Source: Paenibacillus dendritiformis
GTDB lineage: Bacteria; Bacillota; Bacilli; Paenibacillales; Paenibacillaceae
NCBI RefSeq assembly: GCF_945605565.1
Contig: NZ_OX216966.1
Coordinates: forward strand, 4,642,001 to 4,706,000
Direction: 5' to 3'
DNA length: 64,000 nt
The position numbers were made by a program, and so were the translations under genes. The notes under the pieces are model-generated. The model was not told the origin of the DNA. It made no database searches and saw only the letters and a program-made list of their open reading frames with translations. This document shows positions 18,119 through 26,521 of this stretch, in pieces (position 1 is the stretch's first letter; each line of letters begins with the position of its first letter).

Positions 18119-18988
18119 GTGAATTCCACCTGGCTGCAGCGCATATGGCAGACCTACCTGCCGATAACGATCGGAACGGCCGTGTACGCGTTCGGTCTGA
18201 TTTACTTCATTCTTCCCAACCAGCTGATGGAAGGCGGCGTCACCGGGATTACGGTGCTGCTGAACTATGCCGCCGGCATTCAACCGTCCCTTTCCACACT
18301 CGTGCTGAACATCCCGCTTTTTGCGATCGGTTGGAGAGCGTTGGGAACCCGGCAATTAATATACAGCATCTATGGCGTCCTGTCCCTCACCGTGTTTTTG
18401 TGGCTGTTCGAACGGGCGGTGGCCAACCAATGGATAGTCCCGTTCCAGACGGAGCATGATTTCATCCTCGCTCCCCTGTATGCGGGCGTGACCTTAGGGG
18501 CCGGCCTTGGCATCGTGTTCCGTTTCGGGGGCACCACCGGAGGCGTAGACATTCTCGCGCGGATCGCGAACCGAAGATTCGGGATCAGCATGGGGCAATT
18601 CATTTTGCTGCTCGATATCTTCATCATCGGCTCCGCCTTGTTCTACATCCCGAAGGAAAAGATACTGTACACTCTCGTAACCGTTTTCATCTCTTCCCGA
18701 ATTATCGATTTTATTCAGGAAGGGGCATATGCGGCCAAAGCCTTCACCGTCATCACCGACCATGCCGAAGCGATCTCGCAGGCGATAACGAGCGAGATGG
18801 AACGCGGCGTGACGCTCATTCCCGTCATCGGAGCCTTCTCCCGTGAACAAAAGCAGATCGTGTACTGCGTCGTCAGCCGCACCGAAATGCGCCGCTTCAA
18901 AACACTTGTCAAACAAAACGACCCGCGCGCCTTCATCGTCGTCAGCGATGTCCATGACGTGCTCGGAGAGGGCTTCCGCGAAGAGTAG
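18119..18988 (+). CDS. ypjC: YitT-family membrane protein YpjC (DUF161/DUF2179)
   Basis: About 289 residues. Five or six hydrophobic helices come first, with the family segments YFILPNQLMEGGVTGI and GTTGGVDILARIANRRFG. A cytoplasmic DUF2179 domain follows (AFTVITDHAEAISQAI, ERGVTLIPVIGAFSR, FIVVSDVHDVLGEGF). The GTG at 18119 follows AAAGGAG and gives the usual family length; an in-frame ATG at 18083 has no good site. The transport or signalling role of the family is not settled. It is the only core gene on the plus strand in this half and is closed by a terminator at 19054. Confidence 0.85.
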   Translation: MNSTWLQRIWQTYLPITIGTAVYAFGLIYFILPNQLMEGGVTGITVLLNYAAGIQPSLSTLVLNIPLFAIGWRALGTRQLIYSIYGVLSLTVFLWLFERAVANQWIVPFQTEHDFILAPLYAGVTLGAGLGIVFRFGGTTGGVDILARIANRRFGISMGQFILLLDIFIIGSALFYIPKEKILYTLVTVFISSRIIDFIQEGAYAAKAFTVITDHAEAISQAITSEMERGVTLIPVIGAFSREQKQIVYCVVSRTEMRRFKTLVKQNDPRAFIVVSDVHDVLGEGFREE

Positions 18989-19053
18989 CGGCCCTGCAGT
19001 ATGCCGGCGATGAAGATTCGCGCACCGATAAAGCTTCGTACACTAAGGAAAAT

Positions 19054-19081
19054 GCCGGAGGCACAAGCTTCCGGTTTTTTC
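19054..19081 (+). terminator. Intrinsic terminator of ypjC
   Basis: CCGGAG and CTTCCGG pair around a short loop and are followed by TTTTTT (19075-19080). It sits 65 bp past the ypjC stop and marks the border of the accessory patch. Confidence 0.75.
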
Positions 19082-19095
19082 TCTGCAGGGATTTT

Positions 19096-19736
19096 TAAAG
19101 GGAGGGGCTCTCTTCCATCAGCAAGCTGTTTGCCGGAACGGCCGTCATGCAATTAGTAGACCAAGGCAAGCTGGATTTACATACAGATATTTACGAGTAC
19201 TTAACGGACTTTAAAGTCCGGGCTGCATTCGAACAACCTATAACGCTTCATCATCTGCTCACGCATACAGGCGGCTTCGACGAGGATTATAACGGCTTTT
19301 CGGTTCGGGATTTTAAAGATTTCGAGGGACTGGAGATGTATTTGAGAGAGCAAATGCCCCAACGGATACGGGAACCGGGAATCGATATTCAATAGAGCAA
19401 CTATGGCGTTAGCCTGGCTGGCTATATTGTGAAGCAAGTCTCGGGAATGCCTTATGAAGAATATGTTGCGAAAAATATATTCGCTCCGCTCCAAATGAAT
19501 CAGAGCCGCGCGCTATTGACCGAGGACTCAATTATGTAAGTACAGCTGCGTCGATCGATCCGGCTGGCCATTTTTTTGATACCTTCTACCAGGACACACA
19601 GTGGGATTTGTCATTCGATGTGCCGGTTTTGCTTCAAGCGGCCTTCACGCTTCCGATCCTGGGGCTGGTGTTGACGGTCTGGCTGGCCATTAACGTCGTT
19701 TTGCATTACTACCCACTTATCGGCTTTTATTATTGA
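19096..19736 (+). pseudogene. Truncated, broken serine hydrolase (beta-lactamase/PBP4-like) pseudogene
   Basis: The residue begins abruptly at SSISKLFAGTAVMQLVDQGK, i.e. at the SxxK catalytic motif, so the N-terminus and signal peptide are gone. LTDFKVRAAF and ITLHHLLTHTGGFDE are typical of class-C-like serine hydrolases. A TAG at 19393-19395 replaces the tyrosine of the expected YSNYG catalytic segment. The frame then resumes (SNYGVSLAGYIVKQVSGMPY) until another stop near 19539. A further frame after that encodes a hydrophobic C-terminal tail (LPILGLVLTVWLAINVVLHY) ending at 19736. At least three lesions make a functional product very unlikely. Confidence 0.8.
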
Positions 19737-20447
19737 AGCTGCTGAGTAATTAGGACGGATTATGCTATTTTGCCATAGCCTCAGAATGGAATACCCGTTC
19801 CGACAACAGGATCTCCTTGGTAACGCAAGTGTTCCCTCTGTACTGTGGCATGTGATCCCAAGCGCATCTGATTCAGAGCAATACATGCTCTCAGAGCTCT
19901 TTTCACTATTCTCCCATTGCGTCAGGAGCCGTCAGGCGGCCTCAGGCAGCCCCTAGCATCAGGCTTTATCCACAATTCTGACCCTCATCAGCGCTAACTC
20001 CTCTCCCCAGCCTCTTCACTGTACTCTCCCGAACATTCAGGACAAGCGTTTCGTCACGGTTTACCGTACGATCACTGCCTGTCCGATATAGCTTATGAAT
20101 CCCACTATCACGGAAATATCGCTATTCGAAATGCCTCCCTCTTCATTATTCTTAGCTACGATTTTTAATAAACGATTTACAAGTCCGAATGTTAGGAGCT
20201 AGGAAATGAACATAGGCTTCACTTTTTCTGATGCAAAGGGAGATTGAAGATAAGAAGGGGGATAGAGATGGCGCTAGAGATGGAGGTGAATATAGAGAGA
20301 TTGATGGAGATGAAGATCGAGAAGATAAAGCATCCCGGCCGTTACGACGGCCAACGTCAGTCCCCAATCAAGGTAAAACGCCGTGTAAAACCTTATCATA
20401 CTGTGTTGAAAAATCAATCGTTCGGTCCCATTTTTGGAAAATAGGAG
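19737..20447. other. Accessory intergenic region with a C-poor, purine-rich tract
   Basis: No gene I can support. About 20232-20330 on the plus strand consists mainly of G, A and some T, with very little C, and reads through as low-complexity charged codons without a ribosome binding site. The rest contains only short or startless frames. It separates the serine hydrolase remnant from the promoter of the transposase-like gene. Confidence 0.6.
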
Positions 20448-20476
20448 TTGTAAACAGAATATATGTTCGCTATAAT
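20448..20476 (+). promoter_or_regulatory. Consensus sigma-A promoter of the transposase-like gene
   Basis: TTGTAA (20448-20453), 17-bp spacer, TATAAT (20471-20476), followed 45 bp later by GGAGGG and the TTG start. The signal is intact although the product looks catalytically dead. Confidence 0.7.
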
Positions 20477-20533
20477 CGAATCAGGAACATTTGTTCGTTT
20501 TGCAGACACAATGATAGTCTGGAGGGAGTGCAG

Positions 20534-21448
20534 TTGGAGACATTGGATAGCATTGCGACATTGGAGGAGTTGTGGAAGACGTTCGCTGCAGAAGCGGATT
20601 GCGCTGCTTATGTGGAGAAAGTCAAGTGGCCGGAAGGCTTCATTTGTCCACGCTGTCAGCATCGCCAGGCTTATGTCATCAGAACACGCCGGCTTCCTCT
20701 ATATGAATGCCGCTCCTGCCGGCACCAGACTTCGCTTATTGCCGGAACGATTATGGAAGGCAGCAGAACCTCTCTCAGGAAATGGCTTGCGGCGATTTGG
20801 CTCGTCTCGCTAAGGGAGCCCGGCATCAATGCCGTTCAATTGCAAGCTGTGCTTCAAGTTACCTATAAGACGTCCTGGCTCATTTTACATAAAATTCGAA
20901 GAGCGATTCACTATCATGATACCCATGATCTTATGAAGGGAGACGTGCGGGGCATTATCGTGTTCTATGGACGCCCATTCAGTTCGCCCATTGTAATGCA
21001 TGACAAGGAGACGGCAATTATCGTTGCGGAAGCTTCATCCTTCTCCACGGGCGGACCGGCAAGACAATACAAGATGAAGCTTATCGGCAGGGAGCATCTG
21101 TCGGGGAAGCTGCTGCTTCCTTCGGGCTGCCAGCACTTCACAGATCATCATGTTGACAAGAATGATGACTATGAGACAGAGATTAACCGCTACATTTTCC
21201 GGATTCGCCGGGATAGCCGGCTGTATACGAGGTATCGGCAGGCTCGCCAATGGTTAAACCGAACGTTCCACGGAATCGGCGCCAAATACCTGCAGCGTTA
21301 TTTGGATGAATTCAACTTCCGGCTCAATACGCCACCCGCTGCGGTCGCATCTCAATTGCTCCGAGTATGTCTTACGCACTCACCGGGTAGTCCAGCACAT
21401 ACAAGACGATACGATTCTCCATGCCGAACGGCGTCTTGCGCAGCATAA
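20534..21448 (+). CDS. IS1595/ISXO2-type transposase homologue lacking recognisable DDE residues
   Basis: 304 residues from TTG at 20534, 8 nt after GGAGG. The N-terminus has the IS1595 zinc ribbon: CPRCQHRQAYVI and then YECRSCRHQTSL (two CxxC pairs), then GTIMEGSRTSLRKWLAAIWL and the helix VLQVTYKTSWLILHKIRRAI. The C-terminus ends with KYLQRYLDEFNFRLN, the family's closing motif. Between them, where ISXO2 enzymes have V-E-V-D-E and later N-T-I-E-G, this protein has IIVFYGRPF and RQARQWLNRTFHG, so the acidic triad seems lost. It has its own strong promoter, and I see no flanking terminal repeats. It is either a decayed insertion sequence or a domesticated DNA-binding protein. Confidence 0.75.
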   Translation: METLDSIATLEELWKTFAAEADCAAYVEKVKWPEGFICPRCQHRQAYVIRTRRLPLYECRSCRHQTSLIAGTIMEGSRTSLRKWLAAIWLVSLREPGINAVQLQAVLQVTYKTSWLILHKIRRAIHYHDTHDLMKGDVRGIIVFYGRPFSSPIVMHDKETAIIVAEASSFSTGGPARQYKMKLIGREHLSGKLLLPSGCQHFTDHHVDKNDDYETEINRYIFRIRRDSRLYTRYRQARQWLNRTFHGIGAKYLQRYLDEFNFRLNTPPAAVASQLLRVCLTHSPGSPAHTRRYDSPCRTASCAA

Positions 21449-21821
21449 GGCGTGGTTTATTTCGTTCTGTCGATGTTGTCTCTTATCTTAAGCGCTCCCG
21501 CCTTATTGCGGTATGCTCCTGTACCAGCCGGGTGCAAGGGAAGCGGCTAAAGCTACTTTTAACTGGGAGTGAAACTGGAAGTGGATATGGACGCGGCGGA
21601 ATGGATTCATGTTCATCGTCCTGAGCCAAGGGGAGAATATGCATAAGGACGTAAAAACATCTGCCTGCTTTCCATTCGGAATTCTCCCCTTCCGTCTCGC
21701 ACAGCCACTTTCCAACCATCAGCAACCCGGGATGAACCGAGCAATAACGAGACGATTATCCGCTCAGGGCGGTGCCCACTCTTGTTCAAGCTGCTTGATT
21801 TACAAGCGATGGAGATATGCA
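21449..21821. other. Gap between the transposase-like gene and ypjB
   Basis: 373 bp between two convergent genes. I found no supported coding frame and no clear terminator with a U-run. It may contain the right-hand junction of the accessory patch, but no inverted terminal repeat is evident by eye. Confidence 0.5.
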
Positions 21822-22664
21822 TTACTTGCGAAAGCGTCCTGGACGAATCGAGTCTTGCTCGTAGCGGTATTTCTGCAACGCGACATAGAACAAGACGGAG
21901 CAGATGATGAACGTAAACAATAATGTCCATTGCAGCGGCAGCGTCCCGGTATCTTCTTGGCCAAAGGTCGGCGCGTCCTTGGTCTTGCCGAACAATTGGC
22001 GAAGCCATTCATCTCCGTGCTGGTTCAATGCCTGATTGACTTCAGCGAGGGGCGTCTGCTTGGCTACGGCCCGTTCGACAAGCCGCACGAGAGAATCGAT
22101 GACCTCCATCGTCTCTGGACTGCGCTGGATAGTCGCTGCCGGCCGGATGCGGTCCACATGCAGCAGCCACTGCTTGGCGCTGGACAACCACTCTTTTTCT
22201 TGCTTTACCTGCTTCATCCGGTTCATTTCATCACGCAGCATTTGTTCGTATTGCAGCCACATCGCTTGTTTTTTATGGATTAATGCATCTGACGCCAGCC
22301 GCAAGCGCGCGGTCACATGCATTAGACGTTCCTCATTCAGTTCTATCGCGGGCAGCGCGCGCTTCACTTGAACGATCGCGTCACTGAACGCTCGTACCCC
22401 TTCGACACCCGTCGCGCCATAAAATGAAGTGTCGGTCATCGATTCTCCGATCTTTTGCACAAGCTGCCGAGCCTGTTCAAGCTCTCCCTTCTTCACGGCC
22501 TGATATATGGCTTCCGCTTGCTGGTCCAGCTTTTGCCATCGCTCTTCCGGCTTGCCAGCCATACTGTTGGAATCTGATGCGGCAGCGGCAGGCGCCAGGC
22601 CGAGTGTACATATGCCGATGATTCCGATTATGATAACAAGCCAACGTGAACGCCTAATGAGCAT
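21822..22664 (-). CDS. ypjB: Sporulation protein YpjB
   Basis: 280 residues from the ATG at 22664, placed 6 nt after GGGAGGG. An N-terminal signal peptide or anchor (WLVIIIGIIGICTLGLAPAAA) is followed by a long helical, basic extracytoplasmic region. A C-terminal transmembrane helix (LQWTLLFTFIICSVLFYVAL) ends with a basic tail, the membrane layout of the YpjB family. YpjB is a sporulation-associated protein of unknown mechanism. It follows ypjA, as in B. subtilis, but ypjC is now separated from it by the accessory patch. Confidence 0.78.
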   Translation of the reverse strand: MLIRRSRWLVIIIGIIGICTLGLAPAAAASDSNSMAGKPEERWQKLDQQAEAIYQAVKKGELEQARQLVQKIGESMTDTSFYGATGVEGVRAFSDAIVQVKRALPAIELNEERLMHVTARLRLASDALIHKKQAMWLQYEQMLRDEMNRMKQVKQEKEWLSSAKQWLLHVDRIRPAATIQRSPETMEVIDSLVRLVERAVAKQTPLAEVNQALNQHGDEWLRQLFGKTKDAPTFGQEDTGTLPLQWTLLFTFIICSVLFYVALQKYRYEQDSIRPGRFRK

Positions 22665-22716
22665 GTACATCCCTCCCCCATCATCGTATGGGGAGATGTC
22701 CAAATTTATGCCTTCG

Positions 22717-23352
22717 CTAACCGTTCCGTCTTGCCTGCTTCATCGCTGCCCAGCTTAACGCCACGCTGGCGCCCGTCAATGCGAACGTAAACACGCATAC
22801 CTCCAATAAATAGGGATGGAGGGTCCGCGGCAGCCAAGGAAATACTCCGGCGCTGTAGTCGACGGTGTCATTCAGCCATGTCCAGCAGGCCGCTATCGTT
22901 AAGCTGGCGCTTCCAAATCGGAATAAGCGCACATACAGCAGCGCTTCTACCGCCATTGCCAGATGGGAACTGATCAGCATCCAATCCTGCCACACCATCG
23001 GCGCTCCTAAGGCGGCGCCCGCAAAGATCATGGCGCATGCCCATACCCCATACTTGATGGAGGTAACTACCGCAAGCGCCTCAATGATCTTAACTACGGC
23101 GCTCTCCCATACAGAACGGGGCTGCGGACGTATTAAGAGGAAGAGAATGCTTATCGTAAAAAACAAACTTGCGGTCGGGCTATCCGGGACAAACGGAATT
23201 TGCCATAGCGGATGATTATTCCACGTATAAATCAATTGATTTTTATACCAATAATATCCGTACACCGTACCAACAAGATTGCACCAAAATAAAGTCCACA
23301 GCACCCACCGCCGGCTTAAAAAAGAACGGCTGAACAAAGATGTCAGCTTCAT
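22717..23352 (-). CDS. ypjA: DUF1405 multi-pass membrane protein YpjA
   Basis: 211 residues with about six hydrophobic helices. Characteristic segments are NLVGTVYGYYWYKNQL, IPFVPDSPTASLFFTIS, SIKYGVWACAMIFAGA and ISSHLAMAVEALLY, matching DUF1405 (YpjA). The function is unknown. Its start lies 140 bp from the qcrC end, beyond a strong hairpin, and ypjB follows after 53 bp, so ypjA-ypjB probably form one unit. Confidence 0.82.
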   Translation of the reverse strand: MKLTSLFSRSFLSRRWVLWTLFWCNLVGTVYGYYWYKNQLIYTWNNHPLWQIPFVPDSPTASLFFTISILFLLIRPQPRSVWESAVVKIIEALAVVTSIKYGVWACAMIFAGAALGAPMVWQDWMLISSHLAMAVEALLYVRLFRFGSASLTIAACWTWLNDTVDYSAGVFPWLPRTLHPYLLEVCVFTFALTGASVALSWAAMKQARRNG

Positions 23353-23448
23353 ATGTACTCTACCTTCTTCCGCTCCGATCCGGCCAAATTGCGCATACGC
23401 CCGCTTCGTACTGGCCCGGATCGAAATAACTAATATTCATCTACAGAA

Positions 23449-23478
23449 CGAGCCTGACCGTATCAACGGTCAGGCTCG
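23449..23478 (-). terminator. Perfect 12-bp hairpin after qcrC
   Basis: CGAGCCTGACCG (23449-23460) pairs with CGGTCAGGCTCG (23467-23478) around a 6-nt loop, 15 bp past the qcrC stop. The following U content is modest (TTCTGT on the minus strand), but stem strength and position support termination. Confidence 0.65.
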
Positions 23479-23492
23479 AGTCTCTACTTATT

Positions 23493-24356
23493 TTACTTCT
23501 CGGCTTTCTGTTTCGCAAGCCATTCTGCGATATGATTCAATTCCTCTTCACTTGCTGCATCCTTCATTGGCGGCATGTTGCCCTTACCATTATGAAGGAT
23601 GTCGAGGATTTCATCTTTGGTTAATGTATCGCCGATGCCGCGGAGCGGAGGACCGGATTGACCTTTCAGGTCGGTAGCGTGACAGCTCAAGCATCCTGCT
23701 TTTTTCATATAATCCATGGCAGGATCATCCTTGTCAACCAAGGCGATCTCCTTGTTCGGCTTCGGCTGCCCCGTAGGCTTGCCAGCCATCGCAGCTTCGC
23801 GGGCCTTTTCCAGCCGAACCTCATGCTCCGGCCTAATATTCAGCTCTGCCAGCTCGGCTTCATACCCCAGCCAAGCTACGCGCGTCAAGTAGAAGCAAGC
23901 AATCAAGCTAACGATCATGAGCGAGGAAGCTATCGGGCGCTTGTAGAAGCGGCGTTCCTTCCCTTTATCCAGGAATGGCGCCAACATCAATCCGCCGAAC
24001 ATGATACCCGGTATGAGCACCGTACCGATTACGACATAGCTTCCAGACGCATATGGGTATTTCAAGAACTGATACAGGAACAAAAAGTACCAGTCAGGAA
24101 TTGGAACGAATGCCGTATTGTTCGGGTCAGCCGGATAACCTAGCGGAGCAGGCTCCGAAATCGTTAGCACGAGAATTCCCACCAAAGCAACGACACCAAC
24201 CATCCATTCCTTCAATAAAAAGTACGGAATGAAGGCTTCAGACTTCCCTGGAAATGCGGTATAATCCGGCGGAATCGTGTTGTGGTTTTTTTTCTTTATC
24301 CGCGAATCACCGACATATACGATTTTCTCAGTATTCGACGACTTATCGTGTGCCAA
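23493..24356 (-). CDS. qcrC: Menaquinol:cytochrome c reductase, cytochrome b/c subunit
   Basis: 287 residues from a TTG start, 9 nt after GGAGGAG. The N-terminal half has three or four membrane helices equivalent to the C-terminal half of cytochrome b, including PIPDWYFLFLYQFLKY (the PEWY-type quinol-site motif, here PDWY). The C-terminal domain is a c-type cytochrome with heme-binding CLSCH and a later methionine ligand in GNMPPM. This fusion is characteristic of Bacillus-type bc complexes. It takes electrons from menaquinol to cytochrome c. Last gene of the qcrABC operon. Confidence 0.95.
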   Translation of the reverse strand: MAHDKSSNTEKIVYVGDSRIKKKNHNTIPPDYTAFPGKSEAFIPYFLLKEWMVGVVALVGILVLTISEPAPLGYPADPNNTAFVPIPDWYFLFLYQFLKYPYASGSYVVIGTVLIPGIMFGGLMLAPFLDKGKERRFYKRPIASSLMIVSLIACFYLTRVAWLGYEAELAELNIRPEHEVRLEKAREAAMAGKPTGQPKPNKEIALVDKDDPAMDYMKKAGCLSCHATDLKGQSGPPLRGIGDTLTKDEILDILHNGKGNMPPMKDAASEEELNHIAEWLAKQKAEK

Positions 24357-24374
24357 TTACTCTCTCCTCCTCTC

Positions 24375-25046
24375 TTATAGCGGTCCTGAAATACCTTGAC
24401 GACGAATCATCAGGAAGTGAGCGCCTATCAAGGCCAGTAGAGCCGCCGGCAAGAAGAAGACGTGAATCGCGAAGAACCGTGTAAGCGTCTGCGCACCGAC
24501 GATCGTACCGCCCTGCAGCAATTCCTTGACGTACGGTCCGATATATGGAACGGTATCGGCGATCTCCATTCCGACCTTGGTCGCGAAGTACGCCTTGTTA
24601 TCCCATGGAAGCAGGTATCCCGTGAACCCGAGACCGATCATGATTAGGAGAATCAATACGCCCACGACCCAGTTCATTTCGCGTGGTGATTTGTAAGAGC
24701 CGGTGAAGAACACCCGCAACGTATGTAAGAGCATCATGACGATGACGAGACTCGCGCCCCAATGGTGCATCCCGCGAACAATTTGTCCGAAGGCAACCTT
24801 GGTCTGCAAGTACTCAACACTGTAGTAAGCGTTGACAATGTCCGGAACGTAATACATCGTCAAGAACATACCGGACAAAATCTGAATCACGGTGATAAAG
24901 AACGTCAACCCACCGAAGCAGTACACGAACGCGGAAAAATGGTGAGCCGGATTCACGTGTTCCGGCACTTCGTGATCCGCCAAGTCGCGCCATATCGGCG
25001 TGATATCCAGACGTTCGTCAATCCAGTTGTAAACCCCTTTAAACAT
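24375..25046 (-). CDS. qcrB: Menaquinol:cytochrome c reductase, cytochrome b6-type subunit
   Basis: 223 residues with four transmembrane helices. The paired heme-ligand histidines are visible in GMHHWGASLVIVMMLLHTLR and FFAIHVFFLPAALLALIGAH. Cys43 (VYCFGG) is at the position that covalently binds the extra heme ci in b6f-like complexes. GYLLPWDNKAYFATKV is the quinol-oxidising loop. It lies between qcrA and qcrC with short gaps (18 and 19 bp) and is clearly co-transcribed with them. Confidence 0.96.
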   Translation of the reverse strand: MFKGVYNWIDERLDITPIWRDLADHEVPEHVNPAHHFSAFVYCFGGLTFFITVIQILSGMFLTMYYVPDIVNAYYSVEYLQTKVAFGQIVRGMHHWGASLVIVMMLLHTLRVFFTGSYKSPREMNWVVGVLILLIMIGLGFTGYLLPWDNKAYFATKVGMEIADTVPYIGPYVKELLQGGTIVGAQTLTRFFAIHVFFLPAALLALIGAHFLMIRRQGISGPL

Positions 25047-25065
25047 CTGACACTACGCCTCCTTG

Positions 25066-25602
25066 TTACTGCACGTGTTGGTTCGGAATCTTGTCACCAA
25101 GATATACAAAACCGTTTTCAATTTTCACTTTGTACTCGTCCAGCGGTGCGCGAGCTACAGCCAGCTGCTTGCCTTCCTTCGTGTAATGCGCACCATGGCA
25201 CATACAGAAATACTGATCTTTGTACTTCGGGTTGGAATTCCAGTTAACCGTGCATCCCAAGTGCTTGCATACCGGTGACAACGCGAAAATATCTCCGTTC
25301 TCGTCTTTGCTGATCCAAGCAACCAATTGAGGCTTGCTCTCATACCAGCCGTCGATTTGCGTCACATCGAATGTAAATTCCTGAGGTTCATTGGTAATCT
25401 TGCTAACTTCCGCAACCTTTATGTAGTTCCCCTCTGTCTTTTTCTGCAGAAGCGGATCCACGGCGAACCGTACCATGGGAATAGCTGGACCGACGAACAT
25501 GAAAGCGCTCGCTCCACCCAATGTGTATGAAAGAAATTGTCTACGAGACATTTCTTTGCGAGGTTGGTGAGGTTTCTGCTCGTTATTTTGCGGTTTGCTC
25601 AT
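25066..25602 (-). CDS. qcrA: Menaquinol:cytochrome c reductase, Rieske iron-sulfur subunit
   Basis: 178 residues from the ATG at 25602, behind AAAGGGGG. A twin-arginine signal-anchor (SRRQFLSYTLGGASAF) precedes the 2Fe-2S domain with CKHLGC (first Cys/His pair) and CMCHGAHY (second pair), the standard Rieske arrangement with a disulfide. It should be exported by Tat and anchored by its N-terminus. First gene of qcrABC; no terminator separates it from qcrB. Confidence 0.95.
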   Translation of the reverse strand: MSKPQNNEQKPHQPRKEMSRRQFLSYTLGGASAFMFVGPAIPMVRFAVDPLLQKKTEGNYIKVAEVSKITNEPQEFTFDVTQIDGWYESKPQLVAWISKDENGDIFALSPVCKHLGCTVNWNSNPKYKDQYFCMCHGAHYTKEGKQLAVARAPLDEYKVKIENGFVYLGDKIPNQHVQ

Positions 25603-25774
25603 TACTGTCTTACCCCCTTTACACAACCGTTCTCGCAGCCTGCAATGATGAGAATCACATTCTAACTAGGACATCATTATAATATCCCAGTGCCATGAAA
25701 GCGTCAAGAATTTACCAGCCGAAATGCAAATGGGAACACGATTCGCGCCAAAAATTGTTGAGATTTTGTCACAT

Positions 25775-26224
25775 TTATCCTTCAAACTGTGATGCGTACC
25801 ACATTTTTTGAATTTTGTCCTTCATCAATTCCTTGACAGCGTTCGTATCTTCTGTTCCAAGCTCTGCCGGCGTAAAGACCGCGTCTGCCTGGGGCACCTC
25901 CCCCTGCCGAAGCCGGATCGCTTGCGAGACGATGACAATATAGGCAAACCCTTGCTCCCTGAGCCGTCCGCACACCTTGTCCAATAGATCGATATCCGCC
26001 GGCTGCGGCTCGCGCCCTCCCGTGAAATGGTAAGCCGGGTAAGTCACAGTGCGTCCATGGAACGGGATCTCTACCCCGTCCAGCCAGTCCCGCAGCCGTT
26101 CAAGCCGTTCCGCCGCTTCGACCGGCGATTCCAGCCCTGTCAATCCGGTCACGGGCAGGATGCAAGTGTCCAAATAGGGCCCCCATTCCTGCCATTGTTC
26201 CGCAGTCAACTCGCTGAATTTCAT
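25775..26224 (-). CDS. ypiF: DUF2487 protein YpiF
   Basis: 149 residues, soluble, no membrane segment. The N-terminus MKFSELTAEQWQEWGPYLDT and the stretch GREPQPADIDLLDKVCGRLR followed by AYIVIVSQ match the YpiF/DUF2487 family, which lies beside qcrA in Bacillus as here. The function is unknown. About 170 bp separate it from qcrA, so it may have its own transcript or read into qcr. Confidence 0.8.
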   Translation of the reverse strand: MKFSELTAEQWQEWGPYLDTCILPVTGLTGLESPVEAAERLERLRDWLDGVEIPFHGRTVTYPAYHFTGGREPQPADIDLLDKVCGRLREQGFAYIVIVSQAIRLRQGEVPQADAVFTPAELGTEDTNAVKELMKDKIQKMWYASQFEG

Positions 26225-26318
26225 GCTGCTCCCCCTTTTTTCCAGTTACTCCTCCCCATATTATAACCCGTTGTACAAAAAAATGAAGAATCGCTCAGAG
26301 CGCTTCTTCATTATGGGG

Positions 26319-26498
26319 TTACTGCAACGTCTTCAGTTCTTCCGTTAAGGATCGGAACGTGGTCTCATCCCCTGCTGCCAATGCCTTGTCAATTTCTTCA
26401 TAAATACGTTCCGTCCGATATTTCCGTATCGCGTCGTCCCAGATCATTTCCGCAGTCAAACTCAACATCGCTTCATACGTCACTTTCATTTTATCCAT
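26319..26498 (-). CDS. Stand-alone IDEAL-domain protein
   Basis: 59 residues from the ATG at 26498, 8 nt after GGAGG. Nearly the whole protein is one IDEAL domain (AEMIWDDAIRKYRTERIYEE, then IDKALAAGDETTFRSLTEEL). In B. subtilis this domain is usually at the C-terminus of larger proteins such as YpiB or ComK-related factors and is thought to mediate protein contact. Here the larger N-terminal part is absent. The position near ypiF agrees with a YpiB-like origin. Confidence 0.75.
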   Translation of the reverse strand: MDKMKVTYEAMLSLTAEMIWDDAIRKYRTERIYEEIDKALAAGDETTFRSLTEELKTLQ

Positions 26499-26521
26499 AG
26501 GATGCACCTCCAACCTAACGA

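Noticed and set aside
19970..20130. About 48 open codons on the minus strand in the accessory patch
   Set aside because: Opens after a TAG, has no start codon or ribosome binding site, and no recognisable family.
20231..20533. N-terminal extension of the transposase frame through the GA-rich tract
   Set aside because: The extension precedes the promoter at 20448-20476, is low-complexity, and the TTG at 20534 has the proper ribosome binding site.
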